Source of the DNA: Liolophura sinensis
Taxonomy: Eukaryota; Mollusca; Polyplacophora; Chitonida; Chitonidae
Direction: 5' to 3'
Assembly (NCBI RefSeq): GCF_032854445.1
Contig: NC_088302.1
Location: 25,371,788-25,435,787 of the forward strand
DNA length: 64,000 bases
A program made the translations under genes and the position numbers. The notes below the pieces were generated by a model that searched no databases, had not been told where the DNA came from, and saw only the letters and a list, made by a program, of their open reading frames with translations. Positions 60,501 through 64,000 of this stretch are shown in pieces; position 1 is the stretch's first letter; the number at the start of each line of letters is the position of its first letter.

Positions 60501-61609
60501 TCATACGTAATGCTCCTTTTCCTTTGGGAAGTGGAGAAACCAGTGGGACATGCATTATGTCCAGGCATCCCGTTTTATGGTTATCGAACAAACAAAAAGA
60601 CACAACTAAGGAAAAAACAGGCTATTTTTATTGGTGTTTTACGCCGTATTCGAGAGTATTTCGCTTACATGACGGCTGTCAGCATTTTGATTGAAGGAAA
60701 TCAAGCGAGCTCGGGGGAAACCCACGAAGGTTAACCTGTTTAAAGCATCACTTCTGAGACGGTGTTCGGTTTTTATGGTGTCATTTATGATAAAATAAAA
60801 AAAAGTATTTCCACATCTCGTTTTCTGACAATATTCTTACCTCGCTGACAATGGAGGCCTCTTTAGGCTCAGCGTAGATGTATCCATCAGCACAAGTCTG
60901 CCATGTGTTCAAGGTAGCATTGAACCAAAGACAACTCTGTCCGAAGGTCACATTCACAGAAGAATTCCACTGTGGCATTCCGTCATCCACCTCGGTTTTA
61001 GGTGGTTTGCAGACAAAATCGGGCACAAATCCTAAGCAGACGATTTAAGATACACGTAAATGTAGTATAGAAATACGGATATCTGTATTATATGAAGTGA
61101 CTTCACCACAAAAATTAATTTGCCGTACACAACATCTTATTGGCAAAAGTGAGACATGTAATAAAACTGACTACCCTTGAGGAGAAGCCACTGGGCAGGC
61201 ATCGTCATTTTGATAAGTTTAGAAACGCAGACAAGTGCAACATTATTTACCCCAATTCTATCTATTTGCTAATCTATTTGGTTGTTGTTTGGACTCTCAG
61301 AGAAAGAAGAAAATTTGTCTTTACATGCAGTTCCTTTTTCTTTTCATTGCGATAGTTTCTGCCCAGTTTTTAATGATGTATATTATTTAAGAGGGATCGA
61401 AGTGACAGACCATCACTAATACCTAAAAACAAGAGCGAAAAAAATGTTCCTATATTTTAAATGATATACTTACCTAAGATTAATGTTCCGAAAAGGGCGT
61501 ACACCCAAGATATGTAGTAAATGTGAATAAGCACATACTGGCTCATTTGCCATTTGCCTATTCCAAGAGATGCCAGAATGTCGTCAACGTGGTCCACAAT
61601 TATTGCCAT
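36375..61609 (-). CDS. SLC22-family organic ion transporter, gene B (10 exons, frameshift in exon 4)
   Basis: A paralogue of gene A, an MFS membrane transporter for organic ions; the substrate is unknown. The exons in transcript order are 61474-61609, 60841-61031, 57118-57348, 55849-56050, 53496-53813, 52104-52238, 51461-51546, 50448-50565, 49300-49372 and 36375-36584. They sum to 1700 nt, one short of a multiple of three. The missing base lies in exon 4, between FIP and KHRT near 56005. With that base the product would be about 566 residues. Signatures are the glycosylated loop with SIVSEWDLVC, AADKYGRR, DESVRWLMANG, CGRR, YTPEVFPTNIR and LPETRNKDLPQT. Intron 9 holds a 12-kb element whose end lies 15 bp past the exon 9 donor. 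Either the base loss is an assembly error or the gene is newly dead. Confidence 0.9.
37244..37248. repeat. Target-site duplication, left (CGTTA)
   Basis: Directly abuts the left end of the large element; the matching copy is at 49280-49284. Confidence 0.85.
37249..37490. repeat. Outer terminal repeat, left, with about 90-bp subrepeats
   Basis: Two to three tandem units share 'ctccatttggcaaatggagg', 'ccccgattcccggcgaggtc' and 'cagaagttctagtatacac'. The palindromic ccatttggcaaatgg recurs in each unit. It is mirrored at 49037-49279. Confidence 0.9.
37497..38095. repeat. Subterminal tandem repeat block, left
   Basis: A unit of up to about 193 bp alternates 'actatagcgcattttttgcg', 'ggctaccccagtttcggcta', 'ccttttgttgccgtgggtag' and a long piece with 'gggataccccgcatacacac'. 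Copies vary in length. The frames through it are by-products. Confidence 0.88.
38096..38523 (+). CDS. Alanine/lysine/glutamate-rich coiled-coil protein, left-arm copy
   Basis: The frame open through this stretch encodes four to five tandem 14-15 residue units of the type AEQARAEAKHAKED, a strong coiled-coil pattern. A non-repetitive C-terminal part (LVVEPHSLAICQGESAAVRD...) follows, and it stops at 38523. The frame is open upstream into the tandem block, so the true start is unclear; the right-arm copy suggests a start just before HAQQQAK. The function is unknown. In frame and sequence it is the counterpart of 47212-47817. Confidence 0.65.
38600..40396 (+). pseudogene. Large element gene, left-arm copy, 5'-deleted and cut at the arm end
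   Basis: The family is not recognised. The frame reads TVARIEFNTRKKALAKWQEL, then HGYGLYSIDYTRDFSG (about 38830-38880), KLYNKVVSNFEAG (about 39048) and TRIEVSLYDC (about 39190). An acidic coiled-coil segment (RLEAERK.. EEQRRRAEE) follows and ends EIEIDPIC at 40396, where the inverted repeat stops. Compared with the right-arm copy, about 345 bp of N-terminal coding sequence is missing at 38661, and single-base indels shift the frame near 39290-39400 and 39700. The three motifs in this order are reminiscent of phage and plasmid rolling-circle initiators, but that is only an impression. Confidence 0.6.
40385..40500. repeat. Small hairpin and 32-bp tandem at the inner end of the left arm
   Basis: 'cccatttgttgaacag' at about 40385 is complementary to 'ctgtttaacaaatggg' at about 40485. 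Between them, 'accatggcgttgaccactgc' with 'tgagcact' is repeated twice with a period of about 32 bp. The same block recurs at about 43709-43828 in the duplicated contig. Confidence 0.7.
40498..41280 (+). pseudogene. Central element gene, first contig (frameshifted)
   Basis: The family is not recognised. Coherent pieces include EEENASTAEQMQAHIE and, near the end, HLYDTIDSKQEWKSLEDLQS and GGAGATILGHIGRDTAGKW. The pieces lie in different frames or are separated by an in-frame stop after FPFELF, so it is either decayed or affected by base-call indels. It is a duplicate of 43826-44605 and converges with the right-arm gene. Confidence 0.45.
42093..42292. other. Assembly gap of exactly 200 N
   Basis: A placeholder-length gap. 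Sequence on its left (38975-42092) repeats on its right (42293-45419), so the contig ends overlap and the gap is not real missing sequence. Confidence 0.97.
42293..43720 (+). pseudogene. Large element gene, duplicated contig-end copy
   Basis: The same gene as 38975-40396, with several one-base frameshifts. Its C-terminal half is cleaner: from about 43140 it reads DREKRLQDIRDAAKREDWRR through the coiled-coil region with one shift to EIEIDPIC near 43720. It is almost certainly a second reading of the left-arm gene and not an independent locus. Confidence 0.6.
43826..44605 (+). pseudogene. Central element gene, second contig (frameshifted)
   Basis: The same gene as 40498-41280. The C-terminal part reads YDTIDSKQEWKSLEDLQSAA ... 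GYGGDMMFCLPGGTVVV with a stop at 44603-44605. Upstream, FPFELF is followed by TAA. No known domain is recognised; the glycine-rich ending is distinctive. Confidence 0.45.
44540..47150 (-). CDS. Large element gene, right-arm copy (fullest version, frameshifted)
   Basis: The fullest copy of the unrecognised main gene. It starts MAVQATFQTMGLRSEKAVAA at 47150 and shifts frame near 46870. It shows TVARIEFNTRK, LDRETLVEHL, KLYNKVVSNFEAG and TRIEVSLYDC (long open stretch about 46640-45820), then an acidic coiled coil, LWLPPIGAGRLAGLEIEIEP near 45150, another coiled coil (REQEHRAKEAAHQEAEQ) and a C-terminal part with EKEVEALGGVEALRKGRAP to about 44560. At least three shifts interrupt it. Around 850 codons would be expected. 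Known family: none assigned. The left arm carries only the middle of this gene. Confidence 0.6.
47212..47817 (-). CDS. Coiled-coil protein, right-arm copy (201 aa)
   Basis: Starts MGRDTPQHAQQQ at 47817, followed by about eight units of the AEQARAEAKHAKED type, including one shortened unit (AEAKDDAEQAR) and one variant (ALDTKDDVEQARA). The conserved tail LVVEPHSLAICQGESAAVRD follows, with a different C-terminus from the left-arm copy. A long heptad-like helix is predicted. It may serve as a structural or oligomerising protein of the element; that role is inferred only. The unit number differs between arms, as expected for unstable coding repeats. Confidence 0.7.
   Translation of the reverse strand: MGRDTPQHAQQQAKNTWYVTEQARAEAKHAKEDAEQARAEARHAKEDAEQARAEAKDDAEQARAEALDTKDDVEQARAEAKHAKEDAEQARAKAKHAKDAAEQVRAEAKHAKDAAEQTHNLVVEPHSLAICQGESAAVRDPAEAQSARLVLWAQQEEKNRPILPKAVPQAAHLQRSFKAMQEKVVAATRGPIASNFQLDRW
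47812..48452. repeat. Subterminal tandem repeat block, right (193-bp units)
   Basis: Three near-identical units start with 'tagtattctggcgtgtgcat' at about 47871, 48064 and 48257, so the period is 193 bp. It is the mirror of 37497-38095, but more regular. Confidence 0.92.
48452..48680 (-). CDS. Small helical ORF of the large element (right arm only)
   Basis: Starts MCIVTLTRTMRHHQRARALR at 48680, includes EEFETLLGVRHKYPRSRNAL and runs into the 193-bp repeat block at about 48452, so its natural end is unclear. Charged and helical, with no known family. The start lies six bases after the stop of the upstream ORF, a compact arrangement. It is absent from the left arm. Confidence 0.55.
48687..48965 (-). 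CDS. Compact Cys/His ORF, probable zinc-binding protein (92 aa)
   Basis: Starts MRKGYNNCRWLLIGSTELCG. Candidate metal ligands are C8, C19, C28-x2-H31, C44-x2-C47 and C61. A fourth Cys expected at position 58 by symmetry is Tyr. The rest is basic (KWRHNAFLDKFKRL). The layout suggests one or two small zinc knuckles for nucleic-acid or protein binding, inferred from spacing only. It is found only in the right arm, next to the outer terminal repeat. Confidence 0.6.
   Translation of the reverse strand: MRKGYNNCRWLLIGSTELCGKSFLGEYCGGHLYRLRQGPGTQPCISCGRGVKNRFRLYMACGHNRVQTCERKWRHNAFLDKFKRLAAIEIYN
49037..49279. repeat. Outer terminal repeat, right, with about 90-bp subrepeats
   Basis: The inverted complement of 37249-37490, differing at only a handful of positions. 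Confidence 0.9.
49280..49284. repeat. Target-site duplication, right (CGTTA)
   Basis: Directly abuts the right end of the large element and lies ten bases from the exon 9 splice donor (49294-49299) of SLC22 gene B. Confidence 0.85.
49300..49372 (-). CDS. SLC22 gene B, exon 9
   Basis: SFGTGITSAVCRIAAIVSPF followed by TATV. 73 nt as in gene A; acceptor gtcattcag, donor GTAAGT at 49294-49299. The large element's target duplication begins only ten bases beyond that donor. Confidence 0.92.
49500..49670 (+). mobile_element. SINE (family 1), diverged 3' part
   Basis: 'ggccgtacgagggaatgtct', 'gttctgtccggtttcctccc', 'gtgaaatatctctgagcaca' then A/T tail. It sits in intron 8 of gene B. Confidence 0.75.
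49890..50215. repeat. 51-bp minisatellite
   Basis: Six to seven units of 'tacatgtaggtgatatagag' 'tgcggcacactgaataacac' 'actgtactggt' (51 bp). As 51 is a multiple of three, a 17-residue repeat frame stays open on both strands by chance. Confidence 0.92.
50448..50565 (-). CDS. SLC22 gene B, exon 8
   Basis: GQAGAIVLTGLIMIGKFSIT ... FMYTPEVFPTNIR. 118 nt as in gene A; donor GTAAGG. Confidence 0.94.
50660..50725 (+). mobile_element. SINE-like tail (family 3)
   Basis: 'catatgactgacgttaaacc' followed by 'gcgctcactcactcactaac', a tail type common in molluscan short repeats. Only the end is visible. Confidence 0.5.
51461..51546 (-). CDS. SLC22 gene B, exon 7
   Basis: (K)CGRRKVLFGLHLLASICMVS, equivalent to gene A exon 7 and also 86 nt. 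The donor is the weaker GTCCGT. Confidence 0.88.
51905..52010 (+). mobile_element. SINE (family 1), 3' part
   Basis: 'ctttcctcccacaacaatgc', 'taccgtcgtataggtgaaac', 'accaattaaataaatgaata'. Confidence 0.8.
52104..52238 (-). CDS. SLC22 gene B, exon 6
   Basis: FTNSLTYTGLFMLSTTISGD ... SGIISIPIILK. 135 nt as in gene A; acceptor ctaag, donor GTGAGT. Confidence 0.92.
53496..53813 (-). CDS. SLC22 gene B, exon 5
   Basis: FLDESVRWLMANGREKEAME opens the exon. A variable polar loop follows, ending HRRLRKITFIVALIW. 318 nt, one codon more than gene A. Donor GTTTGT gives the correct phase. Confidence 0.92.
53930..54590. repeat. Degenerate 32-33-bp minisatellite with G-rich core
   Basis: Units of the type 'gatgtattacatgcactgag' 'atgaatcaggag', about twenty in number, are heavily mutated. 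An interrupted G run sits at about 54078-54110. It lies in intron 4 of gene B. Confidence 0.85.
55849..56050 (-). CDS. SLC22 gene B, exon 4 (one base short)
   Basis: It starts in one frame (VLWVTTVELFIP) and continues in another (KHRTLAALISNIFWGLATCC). Gene A exon 4 is 203 nt and this one is 202 nt, so a single base has been lost in the CCCAAA context near 56005. Both splice sites are good (ttgcag acceptor, GTGAGT donor). Confidence 0.9.
56205..56356 (+). mobile_element. SINE (family 1), 3' two-thirds
   Basis: 'gtgggaaggtcttccagcag', 'ggatggtcgtgggtttccac', 'attcttgagtacggcgtaaa', 'acaccaatcaaataaataaa'. Confidence 0.9.
56558..56628 (+). mobile_element. SINE (family 1), short fragment
   Basis: 'cacagtttccccacgccaaa' then 'ggccgccatcgtataagtga' and a direct jump to 'ttaacaattaaataaa'. 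Confidence 0.6.
56758..57025 (+). mobile_element. SINE (family 1), full-length
   Basis: The complete order is tRNA-like head 'gggcctccgtggccgagggg', 'gtgagttcaagttcagctca', 'gtggatggtcatgggttact', tail 'gcgtaagacaccaatcaaat' and TGAA/TAAA end. It is in intron 3 of gene B, antisense to it. Confidence 0.92.
57118..57348 (-). CDS. SLC22 gene B, exon 3
   Basis: Encodes WDLVCGETFLTDL ... FSVAADKYGRRKVF ... MTRFVMGIFLP, membrane segments 2-4. 231 nt; donor GTACGT. Confidence 0.94.
57408..57480 (-). mobile_element. SINE (family 1), tail fragment
   Basis: 'gattagtgttttacgccgta' followed by unrelated sequence and 'gattgaaaccca'. Confidence 0.6.
57614..57790 (+). mobile_element. SINE (family 1), 3' two-thirds
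   Basis: 'ctctggccgtacgtgggaag', 'gaggatggtcgtgtgtttcc', 'gtaaaacaccaatcgaatat' and a long TAAA tail. Confidence 0.9.
60180..60245 (+). mobile_element. SINE (family 1), head fragment
   Basis: 'gtggtcagtccgctagcgca' 'gaataatgacccagcagcct', the front part only. Confidence 0.65.
60625..60733 (-). mobile_element. SINE (family 1), 3' part
   Basis: 'tattggtgttttacgccgta', 'ttcgcttacatgacggctgt', 'gctcgggggaaacccacgaa'. Confidence 0.8.
60841..61031 (-). CDS. SLC22 gene B, exon 2
   Basis: The extracellular loop GFVPDFVCKPPK ... NVTFGQSCLWFNATLNT ... EASIVSE, with N-glycosylation sequons and cysteines. 191 nt, 15 longer than gene A. Donor GTAAGA. Confidence 0.93.
61474..61609 (-). CDS. SLC22 gene B, exon 1 (coding part)
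   Basis: Encodes MAIIVDHVDDILASLGIGKW and the first membrane segment; donor GTAAGT. An in-frame ATG at 61639 is possible, but the alignment with gene A (MASFTYEVDD) favours 61609. 136 nt, as in gene A. Confidence 0.9.
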
Positions 61610-61962
61610 GCCTGAAGTTTTACCTGTTGACAGATGCACGACAGTTTAGAATCAACGCAAACCCTTTTGACGAAATAAATGAATATGCCTTGTCCGAACC
61701 GCTCTAGGGTCTTTAATGGGTGGGCAGATTTGCAAGAAAAATTTAAAAAATATTAGAAAAGACAGAGTAATAAACGCACAGACATGTACTCTGCTAAATA
61801 ACATCTAACACCAGGTCCTTTGTTTTATTTGGATAAGAATTTGTATCCTACACCAAGAAGGTAACTGTGACAACAATACAAACATGGTTAACGTAAGTTT
61901 TTAAAATGTTTATATCAAACTCTATTCAAGCCTATATGACGTCATATAAAAAGTAATTGAGC
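61610..61962. other. Upstream region of SLC22 gene B
   Basis: About 350 bp of AT-rich sequence between the start codon of gene B and the second element. It should include the 5' UTR and proximal promoter, but no clear core promoter motif was identified. Confidence 0.5.
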
Positions 61963-62004
61963 AGCAGGGGGGCGAATGTACCAGCCAGTGGGGGAGGCGT
62001 GGGG

Positions 62005-62170
62005 CACGTGAGCGCCCCCCACCATGCTCCTTGGCCGGACCCCCCCTGGCGCGCTCCCCGGGGGGCAAGAGCGCCCCCACCATGCTCTCCTTGCTGGACC
62101 CCCTGGCGCGCTCCCGGGGGGGCAAGAGCGCCCCCACCATGCTCTCCTTGGCCGGACCCCCCCTGGCGCT
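62005..62170. repeat. GC-rich tandem repeat (about 57-60 bp) at the end of the second element
   Basis: Three units of 'gcgcccccaccatgctctcc' 'ttggccggaccccccctggc' 'gcgctcccggggggcaaga' type. Short Pro/Ala-rich frames through it are by-products. Confidence 0.9.
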
Positions 62171-62171
62171 C

Positions 62172-62269
62172 GCCCGGCCTACATGCACAATTACCCCAAT
62201 TATTTGTGTACGCGAAACGCGCCCGGCCTACATGCACAATTACCCCAATTATTTGTGTACGCGAAACAT
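62172..62269. repeat. 49-bp direct repeat, two copies
   Basis: 'gcccggcctacatgcacaat' 'taccccaattatttgtgtac' 'gcgaaac' occurs at 62172 and again at 62221. Confidence 0.95.
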
Positions 62270-62353
62270 TGCTTCCCGCGGGCCGGGGCACGTACCAGGG
62301 CCCCAATATTTTCCTATTAGAGAGATGGGCAACGTTAGGTATACTTCAAAGAG

Positions 62354-64000
62354 ATGCCAACAGTCAAAGAACTGCGAGCTTTAGCAAGGAACTACGGGCT
62401 TCCCGGCAGGTCGAAGCTCAAGAAAGGCGGCCTTATCGATGCGATAGGCAGGGCCCGTGCACGCGAGTGGATAGAGAGAATCAAGCGGGCGCGGAAGACG
62501 GGGAGACTTTCAGCTATTCGCAGCGATATCGAGAACCCACACAAAAAAGGGCAACGTCGTCGTGAACTAGCGCAGCTTGATGCCGAGGTCGGCGCCGCTT
62601 TACGTGCGAGAAAGTATGCAGCGGGCATCGCTCGAAATCCTCGTTTACGGTTTCATCCACAACAGAAATTGAGTAATCGAAAGAGCAAGCCCCATATGAG
62701 CGGTCTCACGAAATCAAGGAAAGAGACCTTGGCATCTGCTATAGCACGGGAAGGGCCTGGAATCCTCGATCGGTATACTGCAGAACAGGAACAGCCCTTT
62801 ATCGACCTGGATCACCGGGACCCTCACCCGGTACAGCTCCCAACTAGCGAGTGGGTTGAGATTCTTAACGACGCCAAGGACGAGTTTGAAGTTGATGGTG
62901 CCACTGCGGTCTTCTCCACGTGGAGAGTGGAAGAAGAAGGCCCCCTTGACATTGGTGACGTAAAAATCACTAATGGTATGTATGCTGGAGCTGGTCGGCT
63001 ATCTCTGGATGCAAAAATGTCAGATGAGAGGGCAGCACAGCTCCTGGCCGCTCTCCCCAAAGACGATAAATTCATCCTGAGGGTCAAATTCCTCCGAGAG
63101 CGGGCAGAAGGGGACTGGGCCGTCGAAGACAAATTCGACCCCATCCGTACTGAGAGGAAGAAAGGCCAGGGTGTCGTCGAGGTGACAAGCCAGACGGAGC
63201 CTGGTGTCCTGACCGGGATTGACAGAGTGTTCTATGACAATGCCTACCCAGTCACTGCAGTTGCTTACGGCCTCTACCCCGTCCGGGATCCGGACCCCGC
63301 AAACTTAGCCCCACTGAGGGATGGTGACTTCAACTGCGTAGCCCAAAGAGTCGTGGAGCACTTCGAAGGCGCACTGATAGGTCATGGACTGACACAAGAA
63401 AGGCGAAGGAAGATACAGGAATGGGAAGAAAGAGTTCATGAAACCGGTGCCACAGTTGGTGATGTGGCGACCCTAGAAAAGATCCTCAAGAGGGCAATCA
63501 TCTTACGAGATATCGCCGGAGAGGACATCTACAACAGCGGCAAGTACCAATTCGGTGGCAACGGTATCAAGAGAAAAATAGAGCTCATCAGCCACAACGG
63601 CCACGCCTGGTCCAAAGACCTCCACTTCCCCCAAAGCCGAGAGGTCCACATCTACGAGGGAGATGTCTGGCAGGCAATCCGTGAGGCTACCCAGGATGAG
63701 CCTCTGGCGGTGTGGCTGCTTGGCGGACAAGACAGACAGCTAAGTGTCGATCAGTTTGCTCTCCAGGACGGCCGCACCTACAGGACGCGGGAAGTTCACG
63801 AGCGACTGCAACAGATCTGCCGCGCCCTGAGCTACCCCGAACTCGCCGACCGGGCTTTCGGAGAGAACCATGCGGCTAGCATCATAGCCAAAGAACGCAA
63901 CGGCTGGAAACCGACCCCAGCCAGCTTCATCGACGATGTTCAGAAAGCCTGTGTTGAGCATGGCCACGGAGGGCTCTGGAACTCCATGGACTACGACACG
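62354..64000 (+). CDS. Large unknown protein of the second element, N-terminal 549 codons (SAP-like N-terminus)
   Basis: Open without a stop from ATG at 62354 to the window edge, exactly 549 codons with no intron. Residues 2-32 (TVKELRALARNYGLPGRSKL then KKGGLIDAI) look like a SAP/Rho-N-type helix-extension-helix nucleic-acid-binding domain. A basic helical region follows to about residue 130, then a mixed domain (about 150-320). At residues 321-333, LRDGDFNCVAQRV places Asp323 and Cys328 like the DGxxC entry of OTU-type cysteine peptidases, with a helical insert and HNGHAW (His414/His417) later; this reading is an inference. The protein is incomplete at its C-terminus. It could be the front of a larger replication protein; I cannot tell from here. 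Confidence 0.8.
   Translation, partial: MPTVKELRALARNYGLPGRSKLKKGGLIDAIGRARAREWIERIKRARKTGRLSAIRSDIENPHKKGQRRRELAQLDAEVGAALRARKYAAGIARNPRLRFHPQQKLSNRKSKPHMSGLTKSRKETLASAIAREGPGILDRYTAEQEQPFIDLDHRDPHPVQLPTSEWVEILNDAKDEFEVDGATAVFSTWRVEEEGPLDIGDVKITNGMYAGAGRLSLDAKMSDERAAQLLAALPKDDKFILRVKFLRERAEGDWAVEDKFDPIRTERKKGQGVVEVTSQTEPGVLTGIDRVFYDNAYPVTAVAYGLYPVRDPDPANLAPLRDGDFNCVAQRVVEHFEGALIGHGLTQERRRKIQEWEERVHETGATVGDVATLEKILKRAIILRDIAGEDIYNSGKYQFGGNGIKRKIELISHNGHAWSKDLHFPQSREVHIYEGDVWQAIREATQDEPLAVWLLGGQDRQLSVDQFALQDGRTYRTREVHERLQQICRALSYPELADRAFGENHAASIIAKERNGWKPTPASFIDDVQKACVEHGHGGLWNSMDYDT

Larger units (their letters stand above)
61963..64000 (+). mobile_element. Left part of a second GC-rich element, running off the window
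   Basis: An abrupt change from AT-rich host DNA to GC-rich sequence near 61963 ('agcagcaggggggcgaatgt'). Tandem terminal-type repeats follow to about 62270, and an intronless open frame fills the rest. The other end and any target duplication lie outside the window, so the exact boundary is not proven. The style (GC-rich, tandem repeats at the end, long intronless frame, unknown proteins) resembles the element in gene B. Confidence 0.7.

Overview
The window looks like a piece of an animal nuclear genome, most likely a mollusc or another lophotrochozoan. The reasons are GT-AG introns, long AT-rich introns and spacers, a Tc1/mariner relic, minisatellites, and more than twenty copies of a tRNA-headed SINE whose tail reads 'acgccgtactcaagaatattt', a type I associate with molluscs. 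This placement rests on repeat style and is an inference.

Host genes: two tandem, same-strand (minus) SLC22-type organic ion transporters. Gene A (22407 to 10982) joins from ten exons into 557 codons plus stop with all phases matching. Gene B (61609 to 36375) has the same ten-exon layout; eight of its exons have lengths identical to or within one base of gene A's. Gene B carries a one-base deletion in exon 4 and two large mobile insertions: a long-inverted-repeat element in its last intron and a second GC-rich element about 350 bp upstream of its start codon. Two decayed exon fragments near 28 kb are what is left of a further copy.

Mobile DNA: the centrepiece is an element at 37249-49279, visibly richer in GC than its surroundings, with no introns recognised. 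It is bounded by long terminal inverted repeats and a 5-bp target duplication (CGTTA). It carries an unfamiliar large gene, a heptad-type coiled-coil gene, a compact Cys/His ORF, and several tandem-repeat blocks. The assembly of this element is wrong: a 200-N gap at 42093-42292 separates two contig ends that overlap by about 3.1 kb (38975-42092 equals 42293-45419), so the real element is probably about 8.7 kb. A second element starts near 61960 and runs off the right edge; it holds a single open frame of at least 549 codons starting at 62354. Smaller elements are a 1060-bp TIR element (16237-17296), a Tc1 relic (2348-3243), a foldback MITE (11527-11653), SINEs of three kinds, and a dispersed unclassified repeat.

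Layout: 1-10.9 kb spacer with repeats and the Tc1 relic; 10.98-22.4 kb SLC22 gene A; 22.4-36.3 kb spacer with SLC22 debris, a 41-bp minisatellite and a 111-bp hairpin; 36.4-61.6 kb SLC22 gene B, with the large element filling intron 9; 61.9 kb to the end, the second element. No rRNA, functional tRNA or CRISPR array was seen.
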